From positions 8,659,686 through 8,723,685 of the forward strand of contig JACTAT010000060.1 of assembly GCA_014526335.1 (NCBI GenBank): a stretch of DNA of 64,000 nucleotides. Direction: 5' to 3'. Position numbers and translations under genes: made by a program. The stretch's first letter is position 1, and each line of letters begins with the position of its first letter. This document shows positions 10,616-23,249 of this stretch, one piece after another. Under the pieces are notes generated by a model. The model worked only from the letters and a program-made list of their open reading frames with translations, did not search any database and was not told the DNA's origin. The DNA is from Chrysaora quinquecirrha (lineage: Eukaryota > Cnidaria > Scyphozoa > Semaeostomeae > Pelagiidae).

Positions 10616-13600
10616 ATGGCAAAGCAGGAGCTTGTAAAGGTAAGAGGCGGCCTAATGATAGATTTCAATAGATTTGTTCTTTCCTGGCATTGATAATGTA
10701 TGCTGTGACAGTGACTGCAATCAAGCACCAGCGAAGGAATTGGCCAACCTCACTGTGTTGAAATACAAACAAAATAAACCACCAAACCCCGCTCGACACA
10801 AATAAATTCCCTTTCGCGGCCGGGTATATTCCGCGGACCACACAGACCATGCGGACCTTTGTTATATGGTCCACGGATTTCAAAGCTCCGCGATGTAGAC
10901 TTTTCAACGGGCTGGAATCTAAAACGCGGACGCTAATATTACTACGCGGACTTTATCTTTTTTGGCTAAAAAAGCCTGGGCCTTCCTTTAGCCATGAAAA
11001 AATGTCTCATTGTTCTTAAAAGTTGATTATTGTCATTGTATTGTAGTATCTGGAAGATCAATATTCCCCGAGTCGATGGTCAAAACTGGTTGGGCCTGAA
11101 GAAATTATCAATCAGCACTGTGAGAAGATAATCAAGGGTAGGTACATGCCTCTGCCCCTCCCCCACCTTTCCACTAAGCCTGATTTCTACCAAGCCGATT
11201 TTTCCGCGCGCAGCAAAGCAGTTATTTTCTAAATAATAAACGCGCCGCGCCAAGAAAGAAATTCAATCTCCGCTGGAAATCAAGCGCCTAAATGCTCAAG
11301 TTCGAATTTTGATGTTTTGTGAAAATCTTTCGAGCGATTTGATTGGTTGGCGCCGTCTGCCGCAGCGGAAAAGTTGAAGAGTCCGACTTTCAAAAATGCG
11401 CGTAGCGGAACTTTTTCAAAAACCTCACGCCACAGATTTTGCTTACTTTTCTTGTCAAGCAATGTTTGATCGTTTGGCCGCCTTCCAACATTGCTTGTCA
11501 AACATTTCTTTTGTTATTGTCAAACTTCAACAACTTGCAAAATTTCAGCACCTTGCAACATTTCTTAGCAACAAAGCATTCGTGCTTGCGCATTCGTCGT
11601 TCCAAAGTGTTGGACAGCATCAGCAATGTTTTTGGACGTGGCCAAACGGTCAAACATTTGTTGTAACGCAAATTTATAGTGTTTGACTAACAATATTTGA
11701 TCGTTAGGGCAGGACCTGAAAGTCATATCATCTCTTTTACAGCAAGCAAACATGCGAGGTCGGTGACTAAGAATGAACTTGACGTTAGATATGGCAACAT
11801 GGATAGACAAAAAATGGATATCTTTTATCCAAACGATTCTGAAGTTACAGATAAAGGTACCACATTTGTCCGTAACGTCTTTTTAGGGTCATTCAAACTC
11901 AAATTTCACTATTTTTTTCATTTTTTCCCACCCCTACTCCCCGCCCATGTAACCCCCAGTTATACCAGTTATATATAACTAAAAAACATGAAAAAACCAG
12001 CGCAACGAGATCGAAGGAGAAAAGTACGTGGAGAGAGACACTTATTTCTCCTGACCCCCTCCTGACCCCCCTCACCCCTATAAGCTCTACATAATGTTTG
12101 AATGGTCCCTTTAGCTTAAGGCTACGTTTAAAGAATTTTTAGATTCAAACGAAACAGATAAGTTTTCATACCGTCTTCGTTTCCGTGAACTTGACGATAC
12201 GATATTTGATTTTTAATTTTCGAATTTTCTTTAGTTTTGGTATTTATCCATGGTGGTTACTGGCAAGAAATGGGGTAATATATTTTTTTATTTTATGTCA
12301 AACTTTTGCTTTAGATCTTGAGTGACCAAAGGGTAAAACCTTCATTCCAATTTTTATTTTTCACTGTGGTTTTTTTTCATTAATTCCTCCAGTTAGCTAA
12401 CGTTTCTCTTTAATGAGGAGGTGATTTGGGGGGTCATTCGGCACGACGGTTTGCTGTTTTTCGACATTGTGAAAGCGGTTTTACGGTTTTAACTTTCAAA
12501 AAGTACGGTTTCACGTTGCGATTTTGGTGCGGTTGTACGGTTTCAAGGAAAAACATACGGTTTTGGCTAATACAATTGCGGTTTTGTGGTTTTTTGACTC
12601 TCTCTATGACCTCACCTAATAGATTTTCTTATTGCAAACAAAAGCTCTGGGCTATTGTTAGAAAGGCATAAACATATTGAATAGGAATTTACCTACCTAC
12701 CCAACAGAACCTTGAAATAATTGTTTTTATTTTAGAAAGGAATACTACGATTATTTAGGAGAGATTTTCTCCTCGCTTGGAATAGTTGTTGCGATCGTTG
12801 GTTATGACTTGGCTCCAAAAGGTACGTCGCATCACACGTTAATCGTTATGAAAGAGGGTCCTGAAGGGGTAAAATGGGAATGGGATTGGCCTGAATTTGG
12901 GCTGGGAAACTGGGATTGGATGTACTGGGACTGGGATTATGTCCCCTGGGAATGGGAACAGAACACCAGATGGGAATGGGATTAGCTTTTTGTCGTTCTA
13001 AAAATACATAAAAAATGAATTTTAATAAGTACTTTTGAATAAAAATGTAGCTGTTTGATGTTTAAAATTTAATAAATAACATTTTTTCAGACCTTTCTAC
13101 GTCTTTACACGCAGACTGAACATATCAGTTCATTGAAAATTTAGTCCCCAATCCTTAGCAGATCACACTGTCTTTGTGGAAATTAAGTATATTAATTTGA
13201 ACATACGGTAGACTGGGGATGGGATTTCGAAGACTGGAAATGGGATTTTCAAGAAAAATCGACTGGGAAATGGGATTAGACACCCCCCTTCAGGACCCTC
13301 ATGAAAGGAAGGCGGAGTGAGAAAAATTTGCCTTGGGAAAGTATTCAAAAAAGTTCCTCATTTTATACTGTATTATTCGGCGTAGCCTATTCATTTCATT
13401 CGCCATTTGAAAAGATGTGCCTATCATACTGTATTCATCAGCATTCTCGTTTCGTACTGTATTCGTCAGCATTCGCATTTCGTACTTTATTCATTAGCGT
13501 ATTCATTTCAAACGGCATTTGAAAAGATGTGCCTAACAACTACAACAACATACAGCTGTTTCCTCAAAGTGGAGCGGGGTGGTGTAGTGTGGAGGAGCGT

Positions 13601-16600
13601 AGACTACGACGAATGTAATAAGTCTAATTAAACCATTTTTATAAAACTCGTTACCAGAAGGATTTCAAGGTACTTCTAGATATAAATTACCGAAATTTCT
13701 TGTTTCAAAATTACGTTATTTATTATTAACGTTTGCAGTGAAAATGGAAACTATTTACAAGGAAATTCAAGAATCCGTTGTCTATCTATACAAAAGGTTT
13801 CCCAACTCAAAGTAAGTGTATAGTGTATGTTCTATATTTTGAAACACTGAATTTTCTTCTCTCATTGGTATTTCTGGTTCCTCTTCAAGGCATTTTTGAA
13901 GAATGCTTATTAATTTGCTTTTTAGGATCTTTGTATCAGGGCACTCTGCCGGTGGACATTTGGCTGCTTTCTTGTTAAAGGAGGATTGGACTAAATTTGG
14001 TCTCCCGAAGTTCCTGATTCAAGGTAACTTCTGTATTGCTTGGTTTTTAAGTTCATAAATAGACATGCAGACTGATGTGGCGGTTTCTACAGGAAGATGG
14101 TAGTTACGTGTATGATAAATAACGAATAACCGAAAATAACCGGAACATGATTTTTGAACTTTTTTCTAAGAATACCTTTATTTATGTCGAGCCTCAATAT
14201 TTGTTTCAATTTGAGCCTAAATATATTGAGTTATTCTTAAGCGACAGTTTCCTTCTAGACATATCAGCCTACATGGGTCGTAGTTTTCGCCGCCTTCGCC
14301 TTAATTCAACTCAACCCATAATGGTAAAATTTAAAAGAAGTTGTTGCTGTTGTTATGCAACAATGTTGCGAAATTTTTCTCAAAGTCTTATTCAACTTGG
14401 GAAGGAGGTTGTGGAAACAGCTGATCGTTAAAAGCGCTGCTTATTTCGAAAATACTTCCGACTCTAAAAGTTATTCACAGAGTTGGCTACTTGTTAGAAA
14501 TAAATGGGGTTGTTTCACAGTCTGGCTCTCTTCGGTTGGAACCATTTTGAAGGACAGTTCAGTAAAACTGCAACAGCTATTTCATGTTTAAATATGGATG
14601 GTATACCGATACATCAACAATTTTACTTATATCTGGTTTTTGAGTCTCGAAGGTTGTCGATTGACTCAATAAAGCTGGTTTCCTATAATATAACCGATTG
14701 TTATCATTTTCCTATCAACCTCTTTCAGGTGTAATTGCAGTCAGTGGTGTTTATGATCTTCAGCCTCTTGTTCATACATACGTTAATGATGCATTAAAAA
14801 TGGATGAGTAAGTTTTCTTTTCATTTATCAATATTGTTATCATGATGAATAACAGTGTTTTCTTAATGCGCATTTCGAACTACATTTTCCTCATAATTCT
14901 ACACAAGTGATCTGTTACGTGGACCCCTGATACAGTTACTAGTAGATCGAAACTCTTACCCCAGGGTGAAAACATGGCTGTCCATATTCGATCCTGTAGC
15001 GGCTTGGTCAATTCGAAGCTTCATCGGCAACTCAAGCAATTATAGTATACCAAGTCTTAGGGAAATATAATTTTAGATGCCTTATAAGATGGCCTCACAA
15101 AGCCAAAATCGGACCTTTTATAAAGTATATTTGAAGAAACACCCAGCCATATGAGGGGTCGGGACAAACCTGTCACCTAACATTAGGGAGTACCCCCGGG
15201 ACCAAAGGTTCCTTTAGTGCAGCGGGCATATGGAGCCTCTGTGGAACTATAAGTAAATTCCAATTTCTTCCGGGGGCATTTCACTTTTCAGAAAGGCGTA
15301 CGAGATTTCCGTTAAAGCAAAAGGATTTCCTATGGATTTCCATAAAAACAATAGGATTTCTAGCAAAAGTGTATGAGATTTCCAAGGAGTGAATTGCCCC
15401 TCGATCTCGATTTCCTCTATGAACGTGCTTCTGCTTTTATTTTGTGTTTATATCCCAAATTTTTCTCATTTTCCAGAAAGGAAGCTCGACTTTTCAGTCC
15501 AATGCATTACATTGAAGAGATAAGGATAAATTCGGATTGCAAAGTTCTTTGCCTGATTGGTGAATATGAATCGGATGAATTCCATCGGCAATCGAAAGAT
15601 TATTGCGAGGTATTTTGATTTTATTATAGAATTATTGAAATATCGATTGTCGATTGTCGATTATCGATTTTGATTGATTGGTTTATTAATCTATCGACCC
15701 ATGCTTAAATTTGGGCGACTATGGTTGGGACCAATTCTGAAAACAGCGGAATTGGTGGACTCGGATTTTGCGTTTAATTGGTGCTGTTATTTTGAAAATG
15801 GTTGGTTGGCTTAATAAGTTTGGAAGGCTTTCTTAACCTTCTACAATAGTAGGCAGTGTGTTCAGATGGACTCAAAGTCCCATTCTTCGAAAACAGCAAC
15901 GGCAACTTTAAGCAATAACAACAACAACTATTTACTTAAAAAATCGAATTGGATGGCCTAATGCTCAAAGTGGTTCTGAGCGACCTATCTATCGGATTGG
16001 CCTAAGGAGTGAAAATTACGAGTCTTGTAATAAGTCTAGTGTTCGGTGGACTTTGCACAGACATGGCAAACAATTCCCTAACTTGCGCTAACTTCAAAAT
16101 GAACTGAACTGAATTGTTGTTGCTGTTCGCTTCAATCAGCCAATTCAGTAGTTGGATCGTCCAGCAATTCAGTTCAATAGCGATTGCTACAACTTGTGCA
16201 GTGAGTCTAGATTATGCATTGGTTCTCCTTTCGTCTCTGCCATGGTGACTTTGAATTGAACTCAAGATCGACTTGAGTCATCCAAATCCAAAGAGTTTAA
16301 GTTTTGCGTTTGATTGGAAAACATCTTTGCACCGTCGAGAAGTCTACCGTTTTTTCAAAATTTGGCACATACGGTATTCCTCTATTTAGCGCCCACCCTC
16401 TAATAATCGCTCCTCCCAACACGTGCCCACCCAAATCGTGAAAATTTTTTATAGGCCTCCGGGCGCTTATTTGGTGAAATGCGGTCCAAAATTCTCAGTC
16501 AGTCACAATCTTGCAACTGCTAGACATATCTGATTGTAATTACGCACCCTTTTTTATTTAGGCTTTGCAGTCTTCTGGAATATGCGCCACCCTTCACATT

Positions 16601-16735
16601 ATCAAGGACACTGACCATTTCAGTGTTATGCATGATTTTCTGAATGATGGTTACGAGGGTGTCAATTTGTTTTTGGACCTCATCAATACAGACACAGTCA
16701 ATGGCTTCAGTAATGGCAACTCCTCAACCCCTTAA
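10616..16735 (+). CDS. AFMID: Kynurenine formamidase (arylformamidase), complete
   Basis: Ten exons: 10616-10639, 11047-11137, 11743-11856, 12235-12274, 12736-12821, 13739-13811, 13926-14023, 14729-14807, 15477-15609 and 16562-16735 (TAA). Phases agree at every junction and the total is 912 nt, 303 residues, equal to the human protein. It hydrolyses N-formyl-kynurenine to kynurenine and formate in cytosolic tryptophan catabolism. Alpha/beta-hydrolase features are clear: QYSPSRW near the N-terminus, HGGYWQ (oxyanion-hole motif), the nucleophile elbow GHSAGGHLAAF, the Asp region GEYESDEFHRQS and the catalytic His in DTDHFSVM. The gene is head-to-head with TMEM115 and convergent with the GFI1-type gene. 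Its introns hold at least five transposon-derived repeats, but no exon is disrupted. Confidence 0.96.
11436..11720. repeat. Foldback element of the CAAACGATCAAACATT family
   Basis: AATGTTTGATCGTTTGGCC near the left and GGCCAAACGGTCAAACATTT near the right form a diverged inverted pair. TTGCTTGTCAAAC motifs lie between them. It sits in AFMID intron 2, just upstream of exon 3. Confidence 0.6.
12855..13299. mobile_element. Non-autonomous DNA transposon with 8-bp target duplication
   Basis: The termini are inverted: AGGGTCCTGAAGGGG at the left and CCCCTTCAGGACCCT at the right. Flanks are TATGAAAG (12847-12854) and CATGAAAG (13300-13307), an 8-bp duplication with one mismatch. An 8-bp duplication is typical of hAT or P-like elements. 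The interior is rich in GGGAATGGGATT-like repeats and has no transposase. It begins 33 bp after the end of AFMID exon 5. Confidence 0.75.
13380..13525. repeat. Minisatellite related to the 3.5-4.2 kb array
   Basis: A few units of TACTGTATTCGTCAGCATTC with TTTCGTACT spacing. They are the reverse complement of the GAATACAGTATGAAATGAAC units at 3549-4260, and are flanked by two copies of TTTGAAAAGATGTGCCTA. Located in AFMID intron 5. Confidence 0.65.
15273..15400. repeat. Short MITE family C, copy 1
   Basis: The ends are GGGCATTTCACTTTTC and GGAGTGAATTGCCCC. The interior has AAAGGATTTCCTATGGATTT-like sequence. A second copy with the same interior and ends lies at about 40173-40313. Located in AFMID intron 8. 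Confidence 0.6.
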
Positions 16736-17580
16736 GTATCATCTGTTTGAAACTGAAGTATGGTGGAGAGAAGACTTAGTTTAGAATTAATAAGGAAGTA
16801 TAGACGAGAGGAAAAGGCTAGAAGATGAACTTGGTGAGGTTGAGGATTTTTCTTTTCTTACGCTACTTTTGATATCATCATAATGATAACCATCGCTTTG
16901 CAGTCCTTTTTTGACTAGATCAAAATCCCACACGAACTTATTTCAAGAGGAATCATGTCTTTTAAAAATAGAAGAAGGACATAGTTAGCATTTAACTTCG
17001 GTGCATGTAGAAAGAATTCCTTTACTCATGATATCCGCCACCTTCCAGAAAATGTTGTGCGGACATCCTCTTTGAAAAGATCTAGTTTTTATTCTGTCGA
17101 TTCGGACCAATGCAGTGTAACCTACAGAATACAGAGCCTAGCAACTACGCAGAACCATCGCTATGAAGGTCTGTTATTAATGGAGGATTTTGTCTTGCTC
17201 CTGTAATGCCAATATAATTTTTGCACACATAGGACAGCGAACAACTTATGAAACATAGTCGCATTTCAGATGGTCGTATTTACACAACGTTTAATTGATA
17301 GAAAATGAGAATTGATAGAAAATTATTGGTTTGGATATGATATTTAATTTACAGAATTTTGTTTAGAAAATTAAGAGTAGATTTGTATTTTGCAAAAATA
17401 TGTTTTATAACTTCTTTGAAGTAAAATTGGTTTGTGTTATTTATGAATTTTTGTTTCAATTCTGCGATCTCGTCAGTTCATCTAGTATTCAAGCATTCTA
17501 TAAAAACTCTTTTATTTACAAATTCATAACTATAGCAGTTGCTTTTTGTTTAGAAGTATTTTTTGCTTTATACAGATTCC
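16736..17580. other. Convergent intergenic gap between AFMID and GFI1
   Basis: This holds the 3' flanks of two genes that end toward each other. No additional gene, RNA or repeat is evident. Confidence 0.5.
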
Positions 17581-20500
17581 TTAGTCCGTGGTTTTTTGAC
17601 CGGAGCCCTCGTCACCACTGGAAAGACTTTCGATTTTGTCCTCCCTCCCATCTTCCTGGACATTTGGAGCGTGAGTATACTGATGTTTTCTGAGATCCAC
17701 TTTGTGTTGGAAAGACATTCCACATTTGCTGCATGAGAATGGCTTGAAGCCCTTGTGCTTCCTTGAATGAGTAATCAGGTTCGATGATTGGCTGAAAGAT
17801 TTTCCACAGTATGAGCACTGGTGTGGTTTCTCTCCTGTATGGATGTACGTATGTTTGCGCATGTCTGACTTCTGGTGGAACCGCTTGCCACAGAAATTGC
17901 AGGCGAATGGACGTATGTTTGCGTGGATCATCATGTGGGTAGAAAGCGTTGATGATCGTTTGAATGATTTACCGCAGACTTTGCACGGGTAAACCCGCGT
18001 GCATGTTCTGTCAATGGGGGAGACTGGTGGGAAATGATTATAGAAGTTTTCTACGTATTTTTCCTTGGGTTGGTCGTGCTGTTCAATCACCAAAGGCCTC
18101 GGCAGTCCCGTATAACTTCCTCCGTACGTGACTTGAAGTTTTTCCAGTTGATACTCTCTGTTGTACGCGAATCTCTCAGCGAACTCTTTCCACATCAGTC
18201 CCCGAGTTTGTTCCTCGTGAAACATGGAGTACTTGCTCTGTATTGGTTGGAATAGACCCGAGGCTACATGAAAAGGAGGACGTGTTGTGATATTGTTATT
18301 TGCGTCATACTGGTGTAGTTTCTCCTTCTGTTTCAATTCAGTTTCATTGAGGCGATTCAGAAAGCTAAGGAATGGATTCTTTCTTTCTGTTGGTGACGTA
18401 GCTTTCTCTTCTTTTTCTTCGATTATTCTTGGTGTTGATACATCCTTTTCATCTGAAAGAGATTTGTACCATAATGATTTCATTTTGGGACGGCAGCGCA
18501 TCAGATGCTAAATTACATTTTCCGTGGATTTCCCTTGTTTCATACTTAATGCAAGAATTTCTAAGACGTTTTGTGGATAACTTTAATTTCTTACACAGAC
18601 TTACACCAAACCGAGAATATCAAACAGTTTGAGCATCCAACAGTTCACATAACTAAGACTCAGGTAATAAGCGAAGTTCAAAATCAGTTATGCGGTTTTG
18701 AATCGAGAAAATCCTAAAATCCCTTTTCTATGTCGACATTGCGCACGGTCAGAATAGTTGCCGACTGCCAATCGGCAATTTTCTGGAACTAATTTATCGT
18801 GACTGACCTGTCGACATAAATGCTTTGCCAACTAGTTTGCAACTATTTCCTTCTTTATGGCAACTAGTCGGTGCACAGTTATAGGAAATTTGGACATGTT
18901 CTACTTCTATGATTAGTTGATTCACGTCCGTCAATATGAGCGATTTTTGCGGCCGCAATCAACTATATCCTATACGTTCTGACAGCTGTTGACATGTCGA
19001 TATAATCAAGCAGTTATAATTAGTTTGTTCTATCGTATCGTAGGTCGAAATAAGTCTATGGCTTCATAGTTGCTGTATTCTGCAGTCTGAACACCCTGTC
19101 AGAGTTCCCTAAAACTAGCAGGGATTAACAAACCCCCCTGGCTGTTTTTTTTCGCTAGTACGCATCATGATTCAACCAAAAAAGGCCTTGATGTTGGTGA
19201 CCTATCGAGTTTGCAGGAGAGATTTTTAGTCTATTACTTTTTGAAAATGCTGATTTTTCAATGAACAATCGAACATGTCTTATGACTTGTTGTATGACGC
19301 ATTTTGTGATTGATTAAGAATCTTTTAAATCATTGCATGTATTTAGATTGCTTCGAAGTACATGTGGCGCGATTGAAAACCTGCGCAAATGCGCCAAACA
19401 ACTTCAGCGTATTTTTGAAACGAGCTCAAGAAGCATGGTTGTACATGAATAGTTGTTTATTACTTTTTCCTCAATTGCTGTTTGTTAGCTTCGGGCCCCA
19501 TGCTATTTCAGCTAGCGTTTTATTTTGATTGTGTTAACGGGCTTCTGAAGGAATAGCCAAATAGCCCTTGAGTTGTGCACAACCTTAGGACCCGGAACGA
19601 CTAGACGACTAAAATCCCGGAAAGTCGTTGGTCGTAATTAAAAGCGTTCCCGACTGTAATTCCGCGTATGAACGTCAGTAACAGACCGAAACAATTGGCT
19701 AAATCGCTCGTATTTGCAACCCCACTCCGGAGGTGGAATCAGCCAGCCCCCAAAGCTGTTTACGCTCCTTGCTTTACTAGCGTCAACCTCATGGTTAATA
19801 ACGAGAAAAGCACCTAGCATAAAAGTGAAGCTGAATGCCTTTTGAACACAAGTCAGCTTGCGGAATAGAGTGGAAAACCAATAGAATCAATTGATGAGTC
19901 CGGCAAGGCATAGGGTTTCCTTTATGTTCTGGAACTGATATTTCAAGAAGGGCTTATTTTAAGTCTAAGAAAATAATTTATGGGAACATAAGTGTTCTGG
20001 AACTGGCAAGACAAGATGTAAATTGTTTGAAAGTTTTCTATTCAATGATTGAAACATGAGATTTCTGGTAGAAAAGGTTTCACTTTCTCTGGCCATCAAG
20101 ACAGTTTCCAGTGCCTACAATCTTCGGGTTTTTAACTTGGTTAATAATTAAAATTTTGTTTAGTGAAATAACTAGATTTCCCCTTGAATGCTTTCTGAAT
20201 TATTTAGCCTGAATTTACATCCTTTTGCAAAGCAGTGCAGAATCAAGGTCCCCCCACCCAACCCCTGCGATTTGTTTAAACTGACTACTGTTATGTATCT
20301 TTCATATAGAGGGCATGTTATACTTTTTTGGTGGCATTCTGTCTTTAGCAGACGCCTTTTCTTTTCGGCAGACGTTAAAACGTATTTTTTTGGTACAGTC
20401 TTCTGAAAACGGCAGGTTTCGCAGGTCTCCAAAACCTTCTGCTGCTTTACGAAGCTGGATGGTTTGAAGGTTTCGCAGACTTTGCAAGGAATCTCGTTCT

Positions 20501-21552
20501 GAAGTGATACATGTTTGAAACGGTCTGCCCTTAAGAAATTATCGGTAACCGTTAAGAACGGTGCATGTTCAAGCAAATTTCAAAAGTGTGGCAGTCAAGG
20601 AAGCAGTCTGCCTACAATTTTCGACAGCCGCGTTATTTTAGTAAAAGAAACTTTTCCGAAGTCTACCGTTTTCAGAATCTGGAGTTTCTGCCAAAAACAG
20701 AATGTGATCAAAAAAATATTTCAAGTTTACCTCTTGTGTGCGTTCAAGCATTTACACGCGCGTTTCCTTTATAAGAATGTGGTTTATAAGAAAGAAAAAC
20801 TCTGCTCCTCAGAAAAGGGTCAGTAGGCGCTTTTCCAAAACTTAGAGAGTATTTAACCGTTGATTTTCAGAAATACTTCAGATTAAAGTAAAAAACAAAT
20901 CATTAACTATACATCGACAGCAATTAAAGAACTGTCATACCAACTTATCTGATAGACAAAGAATTACTCATAGCGAGAGCTCTGACTGCGATTTCCAATG
21001 CTGGCTGCAAATTCCGCGATGGGCGAAGTTTTTTATGGTATGGAAACGATTAAGAGTTTCTTGGCTGTCTGACTTTCAGGCTTTAGCGATTAATTTTCAA
21101 TAATTTCAAACTAACTTGTTATCGAAAATATGCTCAAGTCTTGCATCATTTGCAGCAATTCAAAACATTCCGGAAAAAGTCCTCTTCCTACATAATCTTC
21201 TAAAAGAAGCTGAGATTTTCCGTGTTTGGTTTGCTTTTCTTTTTCTGGTGCGCTGATAATGATGCATTCCCGCGTAAGCCTCTTAAAGTCTAAGTTCATT
21301 TTGTTGCGCATCAGAATACGGACAAGAAAAGTGACCTAGTATAGTAAGAAGCAAAAACGCTAAGTTTCACGCTACCCGATCGCCTACAAGTTGCATCGAA
21401 CAAAGACATCAAAAATTAGAAAATTCAACAAAAGATGAATATAGTACGCAAACCAAACCTGATCTTTTCTGCGGTTCAATCAATTCAATCTGTTTTTCAT
21501 CGTCATGATTTATCCGCTGTCGTTTTCGTTTCAACAGGAAAGACTTCGGCAT
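17581..21552 (-). CDS. GFI1: GFI1/Senseless-type SNAG zinc-finger transcriptional repressor
   Basis: Two exons: 21459-21552 encodes the N-terminus and 17581-18452 the rest (TGA stop in the last codon). The junction is TCA G/AT GAA, phase 1, with acceptor CTCTTTCAG. The product is about 321 residues. Residues 1-11 read [11 protein letters not shown], a SNAG repression motif that recruits LSD1/CoREST-type complexes in known family members. The C-terminal part has four C2H2 fingers with [48 protein letters not shown] and [10 protein letters not shown]. These match fingers 3-6 of vertebrate GFI1 and the four fingers of Drosophila Senseless, so binding to AATC-core sites in the nucleus is expected. 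The open frame of the second exon extends to 18501, but the SNAG splice shows the real boundary. A further internal exon in the 3-kb intron is possible. Confidence 0.9.
18728..19050. repeat. Dispersed repeat family D, copy 1
   Basis: Shares blocks TTCTACTTCTATGATTAGTT, GCAACTAGTCGGTGCACAGT, TTGACATGTCGATA-like sequence and TATCGTATCGTAGGTCGA with a second copy at 44213-44466. It starts and ends near TCGACAT/GGTCGA sequences, suggesting inverted ends. Located in the GFI1 intron. Confidence 0.55.
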
Positions 21553-23249
21553 TTTGCAAGCGATTAAAAATCCTTCTAATATATAGCTCGATCTACGCTT
21601 GTAGGACTTACGTTAATTTTTATTAAAAGCTAGCTAATTTCTGCTTGCGTCTTTGATACAGCAAATGAGCCTTCTAAAGATGTACGCCAAACTTTGGATA
21701 CTTGAACGCGCAAGGGTGGCGAGCTTGAATAAAGAACGGGTGGCTGGATGGTTAGCTTTCACAATTCTACTAACAGTTTGCTCTATACAACCTGTGCTTT
21801 CGAGACACGAGTTGCGTTGTTTTGAAACCTGAATTCAGTCCCCACTGCTCGGAAAGCCTTAATTTCTACTAAAAACGACTCTGGAAAGTATTTTTTCGGG
21901 AGAAAGGCGTAAATTTATGGGCCTAATTCATCTAGAAATGAAGATCACGAATCTTTGGTCTGCATGAATCCCGCATGAATCAGCGTTCTGATTTTTAGCC
22001 ATGAAGATGAATAATAAAGAAAGCATTGGTTTGATGTTAAATTTTAATGAATAAAACACAGTGAAGAACAATCAGCGAAGTAAATACCCAGAACAATCTA
22101 AAATGTGCCGTTTCTTTGATTCAAGCATTGTTATTTGTCTTTATCTACAAAATCCCTTGAAAATGCTTATTTTTGCTGGTTAGCTTCTTCTCCAATCCGC
22201 TGAACATCTCACGGAGGGGGTTTCATGTTGGCTAAATTTTAAGTAGGGGTCTGTCGCTGGCATATTCATAATTGTACCGTTGGCTAGACTAATTTTTACG
22301 AGAAAATGGTACACTTGCCTAGACTAATTCGGACCAAAATGATACCCTTTGACTAATTCGCCTTGAGCCGGAAATTTCAAAGGTCGACTTGTTTCTTCTG
22401 CCAGTTTCTTATAAAAATGGGCAGGAGGAAATTCCTACTGTCCAAGGCTACTAAAGCTGAAAACATGACCACTCCATTGTCAAATATGATACCCTTAGCT
22501 AGACTAGAAGTCCGAAAAAGTATGCCCTCTAGCGTGACACATCCCCAGGTACCTTTTCTATGGAAGAACACCCCCCCTTAGAAACTTCTCGATCAAATCA
22601 AGTTTTATTTTACTTTACGCTCGGATGCGGTGGCGAAACTTTTTGTTTCTCGCATGCAGTTCATTATGCTGCATGCATGATCTGAAAAACCGCAAAATTG
22701 CAAAGTTGCCATTGAAAAATTGCTTTGCATACTCTGCATATCGGTTATTTACGATGAAGCAGATTTTCTGTGAAAATTGTCTGCAGTAAAGTTAATTTAC
22801 TTCTTGCACGACTTTTTCTGTGCTTTAGGGTGTATCAATTGTTACCCTGGGTAGTATATTGTTCAATATTTGGAAGTAGATTGAATGGCTGTGTCCTTCT
22901 TATATATCGGCAGATTTCGCAATTGTTATGTTGCATAAAAACAAGGGAAAATGGAAATTTATTTCGTGAGAGTTTCTTGTTTTGTAATTTAGAAGCAATT
23001 TGAAGGGATGTTTGGTTTGAAGCTCAACAGTTCAGGTAGAACTCTTCGTCTAGTGAAAACAATGAGCAGCGCAAGTTTCTCATTATTTGCTACTTCAAGA
23101 TAATATCAAATCGTATGATAAAGTACCTAGGTTCCAAAGTTCCTATCAGCCCAGGTTCCATGGTTCCAGGGACGGTCCAATGTCCGCGTTCCTTGTCGCT
23201 TTGTGGGACAGGACAGAAACGAGGCCAAAGTTAGGCCTTTGTTGAAAAC
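21553..23249. other. Divergent intergenic region between GFI1 and UCHL5
   Basis: The 5' flanks of two divergently transcribed genes. Around 22250-22560 there are several repeats of a GGCTAGACTAAT/AAAATGGTACACTTGCC-like motif. Promoters must lie here, but I cannot assign specific elements. Confidence 0.45.
22250..22560. repeat. Short diverged repeats with TAGACTAAT motif
   Basis: The motif CTAGACTAAT or CTAGACTAGA, preceded by a GTACC/ATACCCTT(T)G-like segment, recurs about four times. The interval has no coding signal. Confidence 0.4.

Noticed and set aside
18453..18501. Met at 18501 as the start of the GFI1 protein
   Set aside because: An in-frame TAG lies three codons upstream, and splicing the SNAG exon to the strong acceptor at 18452 restores the family N-terminus. 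The 18453-18501 stretch is read as intron.
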